Shown here piece by piece: positions 34,277 through 43,264 of a DNA stretch of 64,000 bases (its first letter is position 1; each line of letters begins with the position of its first letter). The stretch is from Syntrophomonas palmitatica JCM 14374 (GTDB lineage Bacteria; Bacillota; Syntrophomonadia; Syntrophomonadales; Syntrophomonadaceae). Where the stretch lies: the NCBI RefSeq assembly GCF_001311885.1, contig NZ_BBCE01000010.1, positions 1 to 64,000 on the forward strand, written 5' to 3'. Below the pieces are notes generated by a model. The model had not been told where the DNA came from, made no database searches, and saw only the letters and a list, made by a program, of their open reading frames with translations. The translations under genes and the position numbers were made by a program.

Positions 34277-35323
34277 ATGGGATATCAATATATAACGGAC
34301 GAGCAATTTAAGCGGCTCGTAGACTTCCAAGGCGCCCGCGAATTTCACCTGCATAAAGACCGGGCCAAGCGTGATAAAAGGATGTCCTTAACTGAGGCTG
34401 TAGGGCAATTTGTTCAGGACGGTGATATTTTTGCCGAAACTGGTTTCTCCTATGTGCGAGCCCCCCTGCAAGCCTATTTTGAAATGATACGCCAGGGTAA
34501 GAAAAACCTGGTTAGTATAGGTTCTCCCATGTCAAACACCTCATATTTGATGGCTCTTGGTTTGGTTAAAGCCATCCATCTCTCCTATATCGGAGTGGAG
34601 ATGCGCGGCAATGACAAGAACTTCGCTCGGGTAATAAAAACCGGGCAGGCGGAAATAGTATCCATTTGGAGCCATGGAGCAATGGCCCTCGGTTTTAAGG
34701 CTGCTCAATTGGGAGCGCCCTTCATAGCTTCAAAACAACTGCTGGGATCTGACATGCTCAAACAGAATCCATATGTTAAGGTTATCGACAGTCCGGTAGG
34801 AGCAAACAGTGAACCGGTTTGCCTGATTCCCGCCCTTTTCCCTGACGTTTGTATCGTTCATGTTCAAAAAGCGGATCGTTATGGGAACGCGGTAATTGAA
34901 GGACCGGCTGTCAATGATATAGCTCTGGCGGCTGCCAGCCGGAAAGTCATCATAACCGCCGAACGTATCGTACCGGAAATGACAATCCGCGATGCGAGTG
35001 ACGCCGCTATTCCTTTCTGGTATGTTGACGCGGTAGTTGACATGCCTTACGGCGCTTTGCCCGGATGCTGTCCCGGTCATTATTACTGGGCCCGCGAATG
35101 GTGGGAATGGCTGGTGCGCATATGTACGCCCACAGCAGAAGGAACTAAAGGCTTTTTTGAATATTGGGTAAATGATACTAAAGACCAGTATGACTTTATA
35201 GAGAAGTTGGGCGGTATTCGCTTTATGGATGAAGCCCGCAGGCTGATGGAGGCTGCCCAGGCAACTATCGACGATTCGCTGGTAAGCTTTGCTTATCAGG
35301 AAGTAATTCCCAAACGGGATTAA
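34277..35323 (+). CDS. CoA-transferase, alpha subunit (GctA-like)
   Basis: 348 residues of the family I CoA-transferase alpha type. The glutaconate/3-oxoacid alpha pattern is clear: GDIFAETGFSYVRAPLQAYF, LVSIGSPMSNTSYLMALGLV and the DRYGNAVIEGPAVNDIALAAASRKVI segment. It pairs with the beta subunit that starts 13 bases downstream. Together they exchange CoA between acyl donors, for example acetate and a short-chain acyl-CoA. In the context of acyl-CoA dehydrogenases and an acetate transporter, activating butyrate or another fatty acid with acetyl-CoA is a reasonable inference. It follows ataaggaggccagg. Confidence 0.88.
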   Translation: MGYQYITDEQFKRLVDFQGAREFHLHKDRAKRDKRMSLTEAVGQFVQDGDIFAETGFSYVRAPLQAYFEMIRQGKKNLVSIGSPMSNTSYLMALGLVKAIHLSYIGVEMRGNDKNFARVIKTGQAEIVSIWSHGAMALGFKAAQLGAPFIASKQLLGSDMLKQNPYVKVIDSPVGANSEPVCLIPALFPDVCIVHVQKADRYGNAVIEGPAVNDIALAAASRKVIITAERIVPEMTIRDASDAAIPFWYVDAVVDMPYGALPGCCPGHYYWAREWWEWLVRICTPTAEGTKGFFEYWVNDTKDQYDFIEKLGGIRFMDEARRLMEAAQATIDDSLVSFAYQEVIPKRD

Positions 35324-35336
35324 AAGGAGGGATAGT

Positions 35337-36118
35337 ATGAGCAGCGTAGCACCGGCCAATCCTCTGGAAATGTTGGCCTATAATATATCCTTGCTGATCA
35401 ATAATGACCAAATAGTATATGTCGGAACCGGGCTGCCGATGGTGGGAGCGTTACTGGCTAAAAAAACACATGCGCCTGATATTACTATGGTATATGAAAG
35501 CGGAGGGCAGGACCCGCTGGAAGGAGATATGCCCTGGTCAGTCGGCTGTCCGTTTACTTTCCGCAAGTCACCCATGAGCATGGAAATGGCGGTATCGTTT
35601 GGTCAGTGTGCCCTAGGTTATGTAGATATCGCTTTTCAAGGCGGGGCGCAAATTGACATGTACGGCAATGTTAATACTTCAGTTATCGGGGCTTATGGGG
35701 AAGCTTAAAGGCCATATTACCAGGCAGCGGCGGAGGAAATGATATTGGTTCCTTAACGGAAAAATCAGTTTTAGTTGGACTGATGACCCCGGACCGTTTT
35801 CCAGAAAAGGTAGATTTTATAACTACTCCGGGTTATTTAGAAGGTGGCGATTCCCGCCAAAAAGCAGGACTAATAGGGGGTCCGATCGCGGTTGTGACTC
35901 AAGTGGGGGTATTCGATTTTGATCCCGTTAGCAAGAGGATGCGTATAAAGGGGTTAAACCCGGGTATGACTGTAGAGATTGCGCAGATGTGTGCGGGATT
36001 TGAATTACTGGTGCCGGAACAGATAGAGAGTATTCCAGCTCCCAGTGATGAAGTTTTGACTGTACTGCGTGAAGAGGTTGATCCGCGCAGGGTATTTACC
36101 AAGATGCCCGGGATGTAA
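35337..36118 (+). CDS. CoA-transferase, beta subunit (frameshifted)
   Basis: 260 residues after correction. The beta subunit carries the catalytic Glu in the family motif: here YESGGQDP near residue 54 sits where the EsGiG-type motif is found. The raw frame ends early at 35708 (GAYGEA); one missing G in gggg restores SLKAILPGSGGGNDIGSLT, which contains the glycine-rich loop, and carries on to 36118. It overlaps nothing and follows the alpha subunit by 13 bases. Together with the alpha subunit it completes the CoA-transferase. A double hairpin follows. Confidence 0.87.
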
Positions 36119-36140
36119 TCAGCAGAAACGGTATATTTTA

Positions 36141-36173
36141 CAAAACGAGCAGACACAGAGTCTGCTCGTTTTG
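36141..36173 (+). terminator. Terminator after the CoA-transferase operon
   Basis: Perfect 14-base-pair hairpin (CAAAACGAGCAGAC, loop ACAGA, GTCTGCTCGTTTTG) ending in T-rich sequence, 22 bases after the beta-subunit stop. Confidence 0.9.
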
Positions 36174-36201
36174 TATGACTGATTAAATTTAGTACTAAAT
36201 A

Positions 36202-36235
36202 AAAGAAAGCAGGATTTGCAAAACCTGCTTTCTTT
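36202..36235. terminator. Bidirectional terminator between convergent genes
   Basis: A 12-base-pair stem (AAAGAAAGCAGG and CCTGCTTTCTTT) lies between the CoA-transferase operon and the convergent acetate transporter. A T-rich tract follows on both strands (TTTATTTT on plus, TTTTATTT on minus), so it can end transcription from either side. Confidence 0.85.
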
Positions 36236-36252
36236 ATTTTATGACGGTTTTG

Positions 36253-36900
36253 TTAGTCTACCCAGGGGCCAAAAGGAGCTCCCACAGGAAGAACCGTTTT
36301 GCCGTAATGAGTATTTAGTACTGTTGCGGCGGAACCATAAAAAGCCATGATGGAAATAGCCATTTCAGACCACCCAGCCAGTTCATGCCATGCTTCTCCG
36401 CCCCATCCCAGGGTGTTCATGAATAAGCCCAGGAAAAGCAGGTCAATCAAGAAGAAAATAATGAAAAGAACTTTATTAGCACCCATGGAGCCAAGGGTCA
36501 TATACATTGTGAATATAAAATAACCCAGGAAAGCAAATCCCAACTGGCGAACATCTACAGCCTGCAGGTTGGCGATTTCGATCATGCCGACCTTAACCGC
36601 CCAGGTCATAGCTACACCAAACCAGAAGAAGCCATATCCGCAAAATGCAGTAGCGCCAAAAGTATTGTTGTGCTTGAAGTCGTAAATTCCCGCCAGCAGC
36701 TGAGCCGCTGCGCCGAGGAATATAGCCCAGGGAATAACGTAGCTAACATCTGCGCCAGTGATACCCAGTTTATTGGTTGAGGCCACCAGGGTAATAATTG
36801 CCAGACCCAGCAGACCGATAGGCGACGGATTAGCTACCACCGCTTGTACATGTCCCGTTACTTTCATTTCGTTTGCACTTGCTTCACTTGCTTTTGCCAT
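36253..36900 (-). CDS. Acetate transporter of the GPR1/FUN34/YaaH (SatP) family
   Basis: 215 residues, six predicted membrane segments. The N-terminal NPSPIGLLGL matches the family motif NPAPLGL, and the sequence ends with a cytoplasmic tail. SatP proteins move acetate or succinate together with protons. Here it would export or take up acetate, the end product of butyrate oxidation; direction is inference. It is convergent with the CoA-transferase genes and preceded by ttataggagggtatt. Its neighbourhood with CoA-transferase and acyl-CoA dehydrogenases points to a fatty-acid oxidation module. Confidence 0.88.
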   Translation of the reverse strand: MAKASEASANEMKVTGHVQAVVANPSPIGLLGLAIITLVASTNKLGITGADVSYVIPWAIFLGAAAQLLAGIYDFKHNNTFGATAFCGYGFFWFGVAMTWAVKVGMIEIANLQAVDVRQLGFAFLGYFIFTMYMTLGSMGANKVLFIIFFLIDLLFLGLFMNTLGWGGEAWHELAGWSEMAISIMAFYGSAATVLNTHYGKTVLPVGAPFGPWVD

Positions 36901-37268
36901 AATACCCTCCTATAATAAGTATTTTTGGGAGAACAAGTAGGTGTGGTATCTCCTCCTTCCCTGTTGCCTGAGTTATATTTCTAGTACGCAATTTATATTC
37001 AACACGATTTAAGAAAATCCTTTATCCTTGTGATTTTTTTCTTAATTTCTATCAATTTGTGAGGAAAGATTCAACTCTTTAAATATCAGATTTAATCACA
37101 TATAATAAATTTATCAATGTAATATCAGTAAACGAAATAAAATGGTTAAAGATTCTGACAATGACAGGAGGTGAAATATAAACGGAATGGTTCCTTTTTA
37201 AAGAGATAGATTAAGGGACCAGGTTTTTGTCTTTTGGTTTCTACAGAATATTAAGGGGGTATATTGTT
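36901..37268. other. 370-base divergent gap between satP-like and acyl-CoA dehydrogenase genes
   Basis: AT-rich, with no gene. It must hold the promoters of both divergent units. A tgacaggaggtgaaatataa stretch at 37161-37180 looks like a strong ribosome-binding site without a following start codon, and aagggggtatattgttt precedes the dehydrogenase start. Confidence 0.45.
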
Positions 37269-39101
37269 TTGGCAGCAAATTTTCTGTATTCAAACCGGGA
37301 TCATAAGTTTATTCTTAATGAATGGTTAGACACCTCAAAAGTTCTCTCCTTCGATGCTTACAAAGATTATTTCAGCCTGGAGGATATAGATAATATCCTC
37401 GACCAGGCCTTAAAGGTTGCCAGGGAAGTGGCTGCGCCCACCCGCGATGACAGCGAGAAAATTCAGGCGCAATTCAACGAAGGCAAGGTAACCGTTCCCC
37501 CCTCCTACAAGAATCTCTACTGGTTTTTGAATGAAAACGGCTGGGGAGCCAGCAATGATGATGAAGAATTGGAAGGACACATGCCGCAAATCCTGTTCCG
37601 TGCTTGTCTTGAGTACATTATTGGCGCTAATGCTTCATTTGTACCCTATATTATGGCGACCGGCGGAGCGGCAGGATTAGTAGCCAGTTTTGGCGATGAA
37701 CGGGTAAGAGGTATTTTCAAGGAAAAGATGTTCAGCGGTCAATGGGCAGGAACCATGTGCTTGACTGAACCTAATGCCGGTTCAGATGTTGGTGATCTGC
37801 TGACGCGGGCTTATCCTACGGAACAACCGGGAATATACCGGATCAAGGGTACTAAGTGCTTTATTACCGGCGGTGAACAGGATATCACTGAGAATATCGT
37901 ACATCTGGTATTAGCCCGAGTGGAAGGGGCTAAACCGGGAACCAAAGGCATATCATTATTTGTAGTGCCGAAAATGAGAGTGGATGATGCGGGCAATATT
38001 ATCGGGGGTAATGATGTAGCCTGTATAGGGATCGAGCATAAAATGGGCATAAAGGGTTCAGCTACCTGTGTATTATCATTTGGGGAGAACAACGATTGTC
38101 TGGGATACATTCTGGGAAGCCCGCCTGATGCCGAGGGTAACGGCGAAGGCATGGCGCAGATGTTCCAGATGATGAACGGCGCGCGTATGGAAACGGGACA
38201 TGCCGCTTTGGGAGAGACTGCAGTAGCTTATCATAACGCTGTTGCCTATGCCATGGAAAGAATCCAGGGGCGTCCCATTACTAATCCCCGCTCGGAAAGG
38301 GTGCCTATTATTAAACATGAAGATGTACGCAGGATGCTGCTGGATCTGAAGGCTTACACGGAAGCGATGCGCGCGCTTATTTTCAAGACCTACTGGTATT
38401 TTGATGTTTCTCACCATACGGCCGATCCTGACGAATTGAAGAGAGTCAAATCCCGGATTGAGGTCAACACACCTTTAGTCAAGGCTTATTGTTCCGACAA
38501 GGCCTGGGAACTGTGTGCCGAGGCTATGCAATGCTTTGGCGGCAACGGTTATTCAGAAGAATATCCCATTGCTGAGCTGTGCCGGGATGTAAAAATATAT
38601 TCTATCTGGGAAGGAACCAACTTTATTCAATCCATGGACCTGGTAGGAAGAAAGTGGATGATGGGTAAAGGCAAGGTTTTTGCAGATTGGCTGGCGGAAA
38701 TTGAATCTTTTGCCGTAGAAAACGCTGCGGCTGAGGGCTTTGAGAAGGAAATGGCTATCCTCAAAAGAGCCGTTGATGCTTATAAGGAAATTCAAACAAC
38801 CATAGCCGGTTATGTTATGGGGGGGAAGGTCCCTATGCTCCCCCTTTATGCTACTCGCATATTACATGCCACAGCCGAATTAGCCTGCGGACAGTTGATT
38901 CTGGACCAGGCCCTGCTGGCAGCAAGAAGGATGGCTGAGTTGGGAAGCGATCATTATGATTACGCTTTTTATCAAGGCAAGGTAATGGCAGCCAAATATT
39001 TTATTCACAATATTGTGCCTAATATATTCCGTACCCTGGAAGTTATAAAAGAAGGAGATACTTCAGTATTAGAAATCGAAGAGGCTGCTTTTAAAATCTA
39101 A
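37269..39101 (+). CDS. Acyl-CoA dehydrogenase, ~600-residue type (paralogue 1)
   Basis: 610 residues. FAD-dependent alpha,beta-dehydrogenase of the long DmdC/AcdA-like type, which puts a double bond into acyl-CoA. Blocks include AGTMCLTEPNAGSDVGD (flavin and substrate binding), KCFITGGEQDITEN, GIEHKMGIKGSATC and MNGARMETGHAAL. The catalytic base is likely Glu in SIWEGTNFIQS. TTG 37269 was chosen because the paralogue downstream begins at the matching ATG (MSANF against MAANF) and aaggggg lies upstream; the frame is open to 37227. The two paralogues are tandem and may be used under different conditions. Substrate chain length is not visible. Confidence 0.88.
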   Translation: MAANFLYSNRDHKFILNEWLDTSKVLSFDAYKDYFSLEDIDNILDQALKVAREVAAPTRDDSEKIQAQFNEGKVTVPPSYKNLYWFLNENGWGASNDDEELEGHMPQILFRACLEYIIGANASFVPYIMATGGAAGLVASFGDERVRGIFKEKMFSGQWAGTMCLTEPNAGSDVGDLLTRAYPTEQPGIYRIKGTKCFITGGEQDITENIVHLVLARVEGAKPGTKGISLFVVPKMRVDDAGNIIGGNDVACIGIEHKMGIKGSATCVLSFGENNDCLGYILGSPPDAEGNGEGMAQMFQMMNGARMETGHAALGETAVAYHNAVAYAMERIQGRPITNPRSERVPIIKHEDVRRMLLDLKAYTEAMRALIFKTYWYFDVSHHTADPDELKRVKSRIEVNTPLVKAYCSDKAWELCAEAMQCFGGNGYSEEYPIAELCRDVKIYSIWEGTNFIQSMDLVGRKWMMGKGKVFADWLAEIESFAVENAAAEGFEKEMAILKRAVDAYKEIQTTIAGYVMGGKVPMLPLYATRILHATAELACGQLILDQALLAARRMAELGSDHYDYAFYQGKVMAAKYFIHNIVPNIFRTLEVIKEGDTSVLEIEEAAFKI

Positions 39102-39548
39102 GCAATTAATTGGGAGGAAACCATGTTTCCTCCCAATTGGCCAGGTTTAGCGGACAAATATTCTGGTTTTAAAAAACCGCAGTTCAGTCCCGATTAATGC
39201 GAATATTTAAACTTCTTCAGCAAAAAAGGAATTAGCCTTGTCATATGAGAATATTTACTGTTAAATTAAAAGATTATTTCTGGTCGTAAAATTTATGGTT
39301 CTGCCAGCAAAGAAAAAATGGAATCTTACTTCTGTTGAATGGATTTTTTGCCGGGGAACTTATCTGTCTAAGGAGGTGGTTTCAACAATATATTAAGTAT
39401 ATCGGGACCCTGAAAAATTTTTATTAAAATCCTAAGGGGAAGTTAGAAAGATTAATTGAGATTAAGGGGGAGCTTCCTCGAATTATAAAGAGAGATATAA
39501 TTAAAACATTTGGGGGGTCTCCCGGAAAACGAAGGGAGAATAGAAAAA
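39102..39548. other. 450-base leader between the tandem dehydrogenases
   Basis: Holds the perfect hairpin at 39108-39138, then AT-rich sequence with an AATTATA/TATAATT inverted repeat at 39481-39502 and several purine-rich stretches. The second dehydrogenase probably has its own promoter here, but I could not point to clear -35 and -10 boxes. Confidence 0.45.
39108..39138 (+). terminator. Hairpin after acyl-CoA dehydrogenase 1
   Basis: A perfect 13-base-pair stem (AATTGGGAGGAAA and TTTCCTCCCAATT, loop CCATG) lies seven bases after the stop. There is no T run (ggccagg follows), so it may be a mRNA-stability or processing hairpin more than a classic terminator. Confidence 0.6.
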
Positions 39549-41390
39549 ATGTCAGCAAATTTTGCATATAAAAACATCAGAGATTTTGAATTTATACTCC
39601 AGGAATGGCTGCCCACCGAGCAGATTTTTTAACTATCCGGCTTTTTCTGACTATTATTCCAAAGAAGAGATTAAGTCCGTTCTGCAGCCCATATTAAAAA
39701 TGTCCAAAGAAGTAATTGAACCCACCAACGAAGACGGGGATAAGAACCCGGTTAAGTTTGCCGATGGCAAAGCTACTCTGCCGCCTCTTTTGGTCCTCTG
39801 TTCCATCAGCTGCAGGAAGAGGGCTGGGGCACCAGCAATATCGATGAATCCGAAGGCGCCATGGTATTGCCGCATATCCTGCACTCAATGGTATGGGAAA
39901 TGATAGCTGCCGCCAACCCCACCTTCGGACCCTATATTATACTCACCAGCGGAGCTGCCGGTCTTATTCAGAGCTTCGGCGATGAAAAACTGAAACAGAT
40001 GTTCCTGCCCAAGATGATGGACGGCACCTGGTCCGGAACTATGTGCCTGACTGAGCCTACTGCCGGTTCTGACGTAGGCGACATCCTGTCCAAGGCTTAT
40101 CCGACCGATGACCCGCGCATTTTCAAAATCAAGGGCAGCAAGATATTCATTACCGGTGGCGACAATGACTTCACCGAAAATATCATCCACCTCTACCTGG
40201 CCCGCATCGAGGGCGCACAGCCTGGCACCAAAGGGATTTCACTCTTCGTAGTTCCCAAGTACTGGGTCAACGAAGACGGCAGCCTGGGCGAATTCAATGA
40301 TGCCGCAACCGCCGGCTGTGAACACAAACTGGGTCAGCATGGTTCCTTTACAGCTGCGCTTACCTTCGGCGAAGAGAACAACTGCCGCGGCTGGCTCCTG
40401 GGCAAAGACCCCAGAGAGAACGATGGCATAGGCGAAGGAATGGCTCAGATGTTCCAGATGATGAACGGCGCTCGTATGGAAACTGGACATGCTGCCTTAT
40501 CCTGTATCGCCAATGCTTACTACAATGCTCGTGATTACTGTAAAGACAGAGTCCAGGGCCGCCCGATCACCAATCCTAAAGGCGACCGCGTAACTATCAT
40601 CAACCATGAAGATATCAAGCGGGCACTGCTTTGCGGCAAGGCTCATGTTGAAGCCATGCGCGCCATGATGTACAAGACCTATTTCGCTTTTGATCAGCGT
40701 CATCATGATCCCGATCCGGAAGTCAGGGCTAAAGCCAATGATCTGATTGAAATTACTACCCCGCTCTGCAAAGCGTATCCTTCCGATGAAGCCTGGTGGC
40801 TGATCGGTGAAGCTATCCAGTGCTATGGCGGCTACGGCTACTGCGAAGAATATCCGGTGGCTCAGATTGCCCGCGATGTGAAGATTTATTCCATCTGGGA
40901 AGGCACCAACTTCATCCAGTCTATGGACCTGGTTGGACGTAAGTGGATGCTGAAGAAAGGCGCTGCTTTTGCTGCTTTCTTACAGGAGATGAGAGATTTC
41001 TATGAAGCCAACAAAGCTACAGAAGGCTTCGAAAGAGAATTCGAAATCCTGGGTCAGGCCCTGGATGCCTATACCCAGATCCAGATGGCGATCGGCGGTT
41101 TCTTTGGCCAGAAGAAATACGGCTTCCTGCCGCTGTATTCCCGCCGCATCCTGACTGCTACTTCTCAGCTTTATTGCGGCCGCCTGATCCTTGACCAGGC
41201 TCTGCTGGCTGACAAGAAAGCCAAGGAAGTTGGACCGGATCACTTTGATTATCCCTTCTATTTTGGTAAAGTACAGGCTGCTCGCTACTACCTGAAGAAC
41301 GTAGTACCGAATGTTATGGCTATTGCCGGTATTGTTAAGGAAGCCGACAGTTCCGCACTGGATATTCCTGTCGAAGCTTTCGAATACTAA
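39549..41390 (+). CDS. Acyl-CoA dehydrogenase, ~600-residue type (paralogue 2, two frameshifts)
   Basis: 613 residues after two corrections. It is a clear paralogue of the upstream gene: SGTMCLTEPTAGSDVGD, FITGGDNDFTEN, GCEHKLGQHGSFTAALTFG, MNGARMETGHAAL and SIWEGTNFIQSMDLVGRKWM. The two breaks are near 39630 (an extra T in T6) and near 39786 (a missing C), both in the N-terminal fifth. Joined, they read LPTEQIFNYPAF and ATLPPSFGPLFHQLQ. The body uses GC-rich codons (ggc, atc, cgc, gac) far more than its neighbour, as in a highly expressed gene. Likely the main acyl- or butyryl-CoA dehydrogenase. A very strong terminator follows. Confidence 0.88.
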
Positions 41391-41410
41391 AAACTTCTTA
41401 AGACTTGTTA

Positions 41411-41442
41411 AAAACCTCCGCCCTTCGGGGCGGAGGTTTTTT
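41411..41442 (+). terminator. Strong terminator after acyl-CoA dehydrogenase 2
   Basis: AACCTCCGCCC and GGGCGGAGGTT form an 11-base-pair stem around a TTCG tetraloop, followed by TTTT. It is the strongest terminator seen in the window. Confidence 0.95.
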
Positions 41443-41848
41443 CATATTATCCCTCCTATGGCTGCAAAGCCGCAGCCACTTATTAAAATGTTTGTTGAGA
41501 TGCTATAGATGTATGAAATATAGTTTTATCCTTCCGCATTTTGTCTTACCCTACAGTTGAAAATCTGTGATAATCTGTAACTATTTCTTGGAAAATAAAA
41601 AAGGAGCCGTCCTATGTGGACGGCTTTGCTCATATATATTTCGAAAGAGGCTGTTTATGAGCAACAGGGTTTTGGGAAGGGAAAGTAGAGGCTGACAATA
41701 AAGTTCACTGAGAGCTTTGCTATTAACTTGATTAAATCGAGCTCTGCCGGAACACTTACCACATTTTTGTGAAGTTGAAGATAGAGATTTTGCCGGGATT
41801 TGACTTTATTGACTTGCCTGATAACAATTTATGAAGTCAGGGGTGTAA
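41443..41848. other. 400-base gap before the MerR-like gene
   Basis: No gene. It contains a dispersed atctgtgataatctgt copy at 41545-41590 and a hairpin at 41605-41628 (AGCCGTCC, loop TATGT, GGACGGCT, then TTGCTC). ttgacttgcctgataacaattt at about 41811 may be part of the MerR-like gene promoter; no clear -10 was found. Confidence 0.45.
41545..41590 (+). repeat. Dispersed degenerate aatctgtgg motif, copy
   Basis: gaaaatctgtgataatctgtaact is a near-perfect tandem of the motif in the gap before the MerR-like gene. Confidence 0.5.
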
Positions 41849-42352
41849 ATGTGCATGGTTGAGGAAAGATTTTATAAAATTAGTGAAGCGGCAGAAATAT
41901 TAAACCTGGAACAGCATACATTACGGTACCTCGAAAACAGTCTTAAGTTAAGAATCAAGCGCAATGATCGTGGAGATAGGCTTTACAGTGAATCGGATTT
42001 GGATACCTTAAAACTGGTTCTCAAATTGAAGGATAAGGGGCTTAACACCACAGCTATCCGCCTGGCGCTGGAAAACAGTGAAGAAGTGAATGGAAACGAT
42101 CTGGCTCCGGCCGCCAAATCAAGCGGCGCAGAACTTATAGAAGTCATTTCGGTAGCTCGCAAGATAGTAGAACAAAATGAAGAACTCCTGGAGCAAAACC
42201 GCCGCCTGGAAGAGAGAATGCAGCGGTTGGAGAAAAAGGTGGAAAGCCGTAACCTGGAACGGGAAAAAAAGATCGACGAATTCCTGGAGTTGTGGCGCAA
42301 TGAACAGCAGGACGGCCGCAAATCCTGGTTCTCCCGCCTGCGGGGCAAGTGA
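41849..42352 (+). CDS. MerR-like helix-turn-helix regulator
   Basis: 167 residues. The N-terminal FYKISEAAEILNLEQHTLRYLENSL is a MerR-type winged helix with the YLE turn, followed by YSESDLDTLKLVLKLKDKGL (wing and second helix). The rest (about 90-155) is a long coiled coil (EELLEQNRRLEERMQRLEKKV) ending in a basic tail. There is no effector-binding domain of the BmrR or CueR type. It resembles chromosome- or membrane-associated MerR-like proteins such as RacA more than drug-sensing MerR; target unknown. It is convergent with the gene at 42401. Confidence 0.8.
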   Translation: MCMVEERFYKISEAAEILNLEQHTLRYLENSLKLRIKRNDRGDRLYSESDLDTLKLVLKLKDKGLNTTAIRLALENSEEVNGNDLAPAAKSSGAELIEVISVARKIVEQNEELLEQNRRLEERMQRLEKKVESRNLEREKKIDEFLELWRNEQQDGRKSWFSRLRGK

Positions 42353-42400
42353 GCGTATACGGGGGAACGGGAGAACAATTGAATTAAATCATGTTGGCCT

Positions 42401-43204
42401 TTAAAGACCCGCAAAATCGCAGGGGGTGAGGCAGCCTTTGCATTTGCGTTTATTGATTTTAAGCGGGGGGATGCGGTTGGCTTCACGCACCAAAGCCATT
42501 ATTGCTTGAATTTGTTCTTCATTTTCATATTCAACCGCCAGCATGGTAGAACCTTCCATGCCTCCCACGCCTCCGGCGGCTATGGCGTACGCTTTTACGC
42601 CGAAGAGCAGTCTGAGGGCTTCTGTTTCCGTTATCAGAGTAACGTTGGCTACCACAATATAACCGGTTTTATACCCCATGCTGTGCTGAACGCGGTGTAC
42701 TCCTAAAAGCCGTTCAGCCGCCTGACAGGAAGGAATCATTTTTTCTAATCCTACCGGACAGATAATTTCATTGCCTCTGGCTTTCAGGATGCCGATTGCC
42801 TGGCCAATAGTTCCGCCCATGGGATCTCCGACCAGTATGCCTACCATACCGGAAGGATCAAGGGCATTGGCGCCCTTTATAAATATATCACCGGGTGCAA
42901 AGGCATGCAGAAATTCCAGCCAGTTTACATCAACCATTTTTCCCTTATCTATACACCAGGCCCCCAGCCTGCCTTCCGGTGCGGTCCCGCAAGCAACGTT
43001 TTGGCAAATGAGCCCGGCAACCCGGGTATCAGGTTTTGGTGTTTGTATGCCGAGTAATTGCTGGACTACCGCAATATTAGTCGTGCCGGCGCCGATAATG
43101 ATCTTGTTGTTTTTTAAGGCATGCTGAACTTGGGGCAGCATGGCTGTACCTTTGGCGATAATGAATTTTGCCGCCGAGGGGTGCAGGGGAAAGGTAGCAA
43201 TCAT
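42401..43204 (-). CDS. Conserved protein of unknown function with C-terminal cysteine motif
   Basis: 267 residues. I do not recognise the family. Visible features: IIIGAGTTNIAV (glycine-rich, possibly phosphate or nucleotide binding) near residue 35, several conserved-looking glycine stretches (VGDPMGGTIGQAIG; AAGGVGGMEGS) and a C-terminal CKGCLTPCDF with three cysteines, CxxCxxxC, that might bind a metal. No signal peptide or membrane segment is seen. ATG 43204 follows aaggagatgtttgt. It is transcribed in the same direction as the Hsp70-like cluster and lies 60 bases beyond it, so it may be the last gene of that unit. Confidence 0.6.
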   Translation of the reverse strand: MIATFPLHPSAAKFIIAKGTAMLPQVQHALKNNKIIIGAGTTNIAVVQQLLGIQTPKPDTRVAGLICQNVACGTAPEGRLGAWCIDKGKMVDVNWLEFLHAFAPGDIFIKGANALDPSGMVGILVGDPMGGTIGQAIGILKARGNEIICPVGLEKMIPSCQAAERLLGVHRVQHSMGYKTGYIVVANVTLITETEALRLLFGVKAYAIAAGGVGGMEGSTMLAVEYENEEQIQAIMALVREANRIPPLKINKRKCKGCLTPCDFAGL

Positions 43205-43264
43205 ACAAACATCTCCTTCATTGATTCGGGTAATGGACCTGCCGGCCCGCGGAATGTCTCCGGC

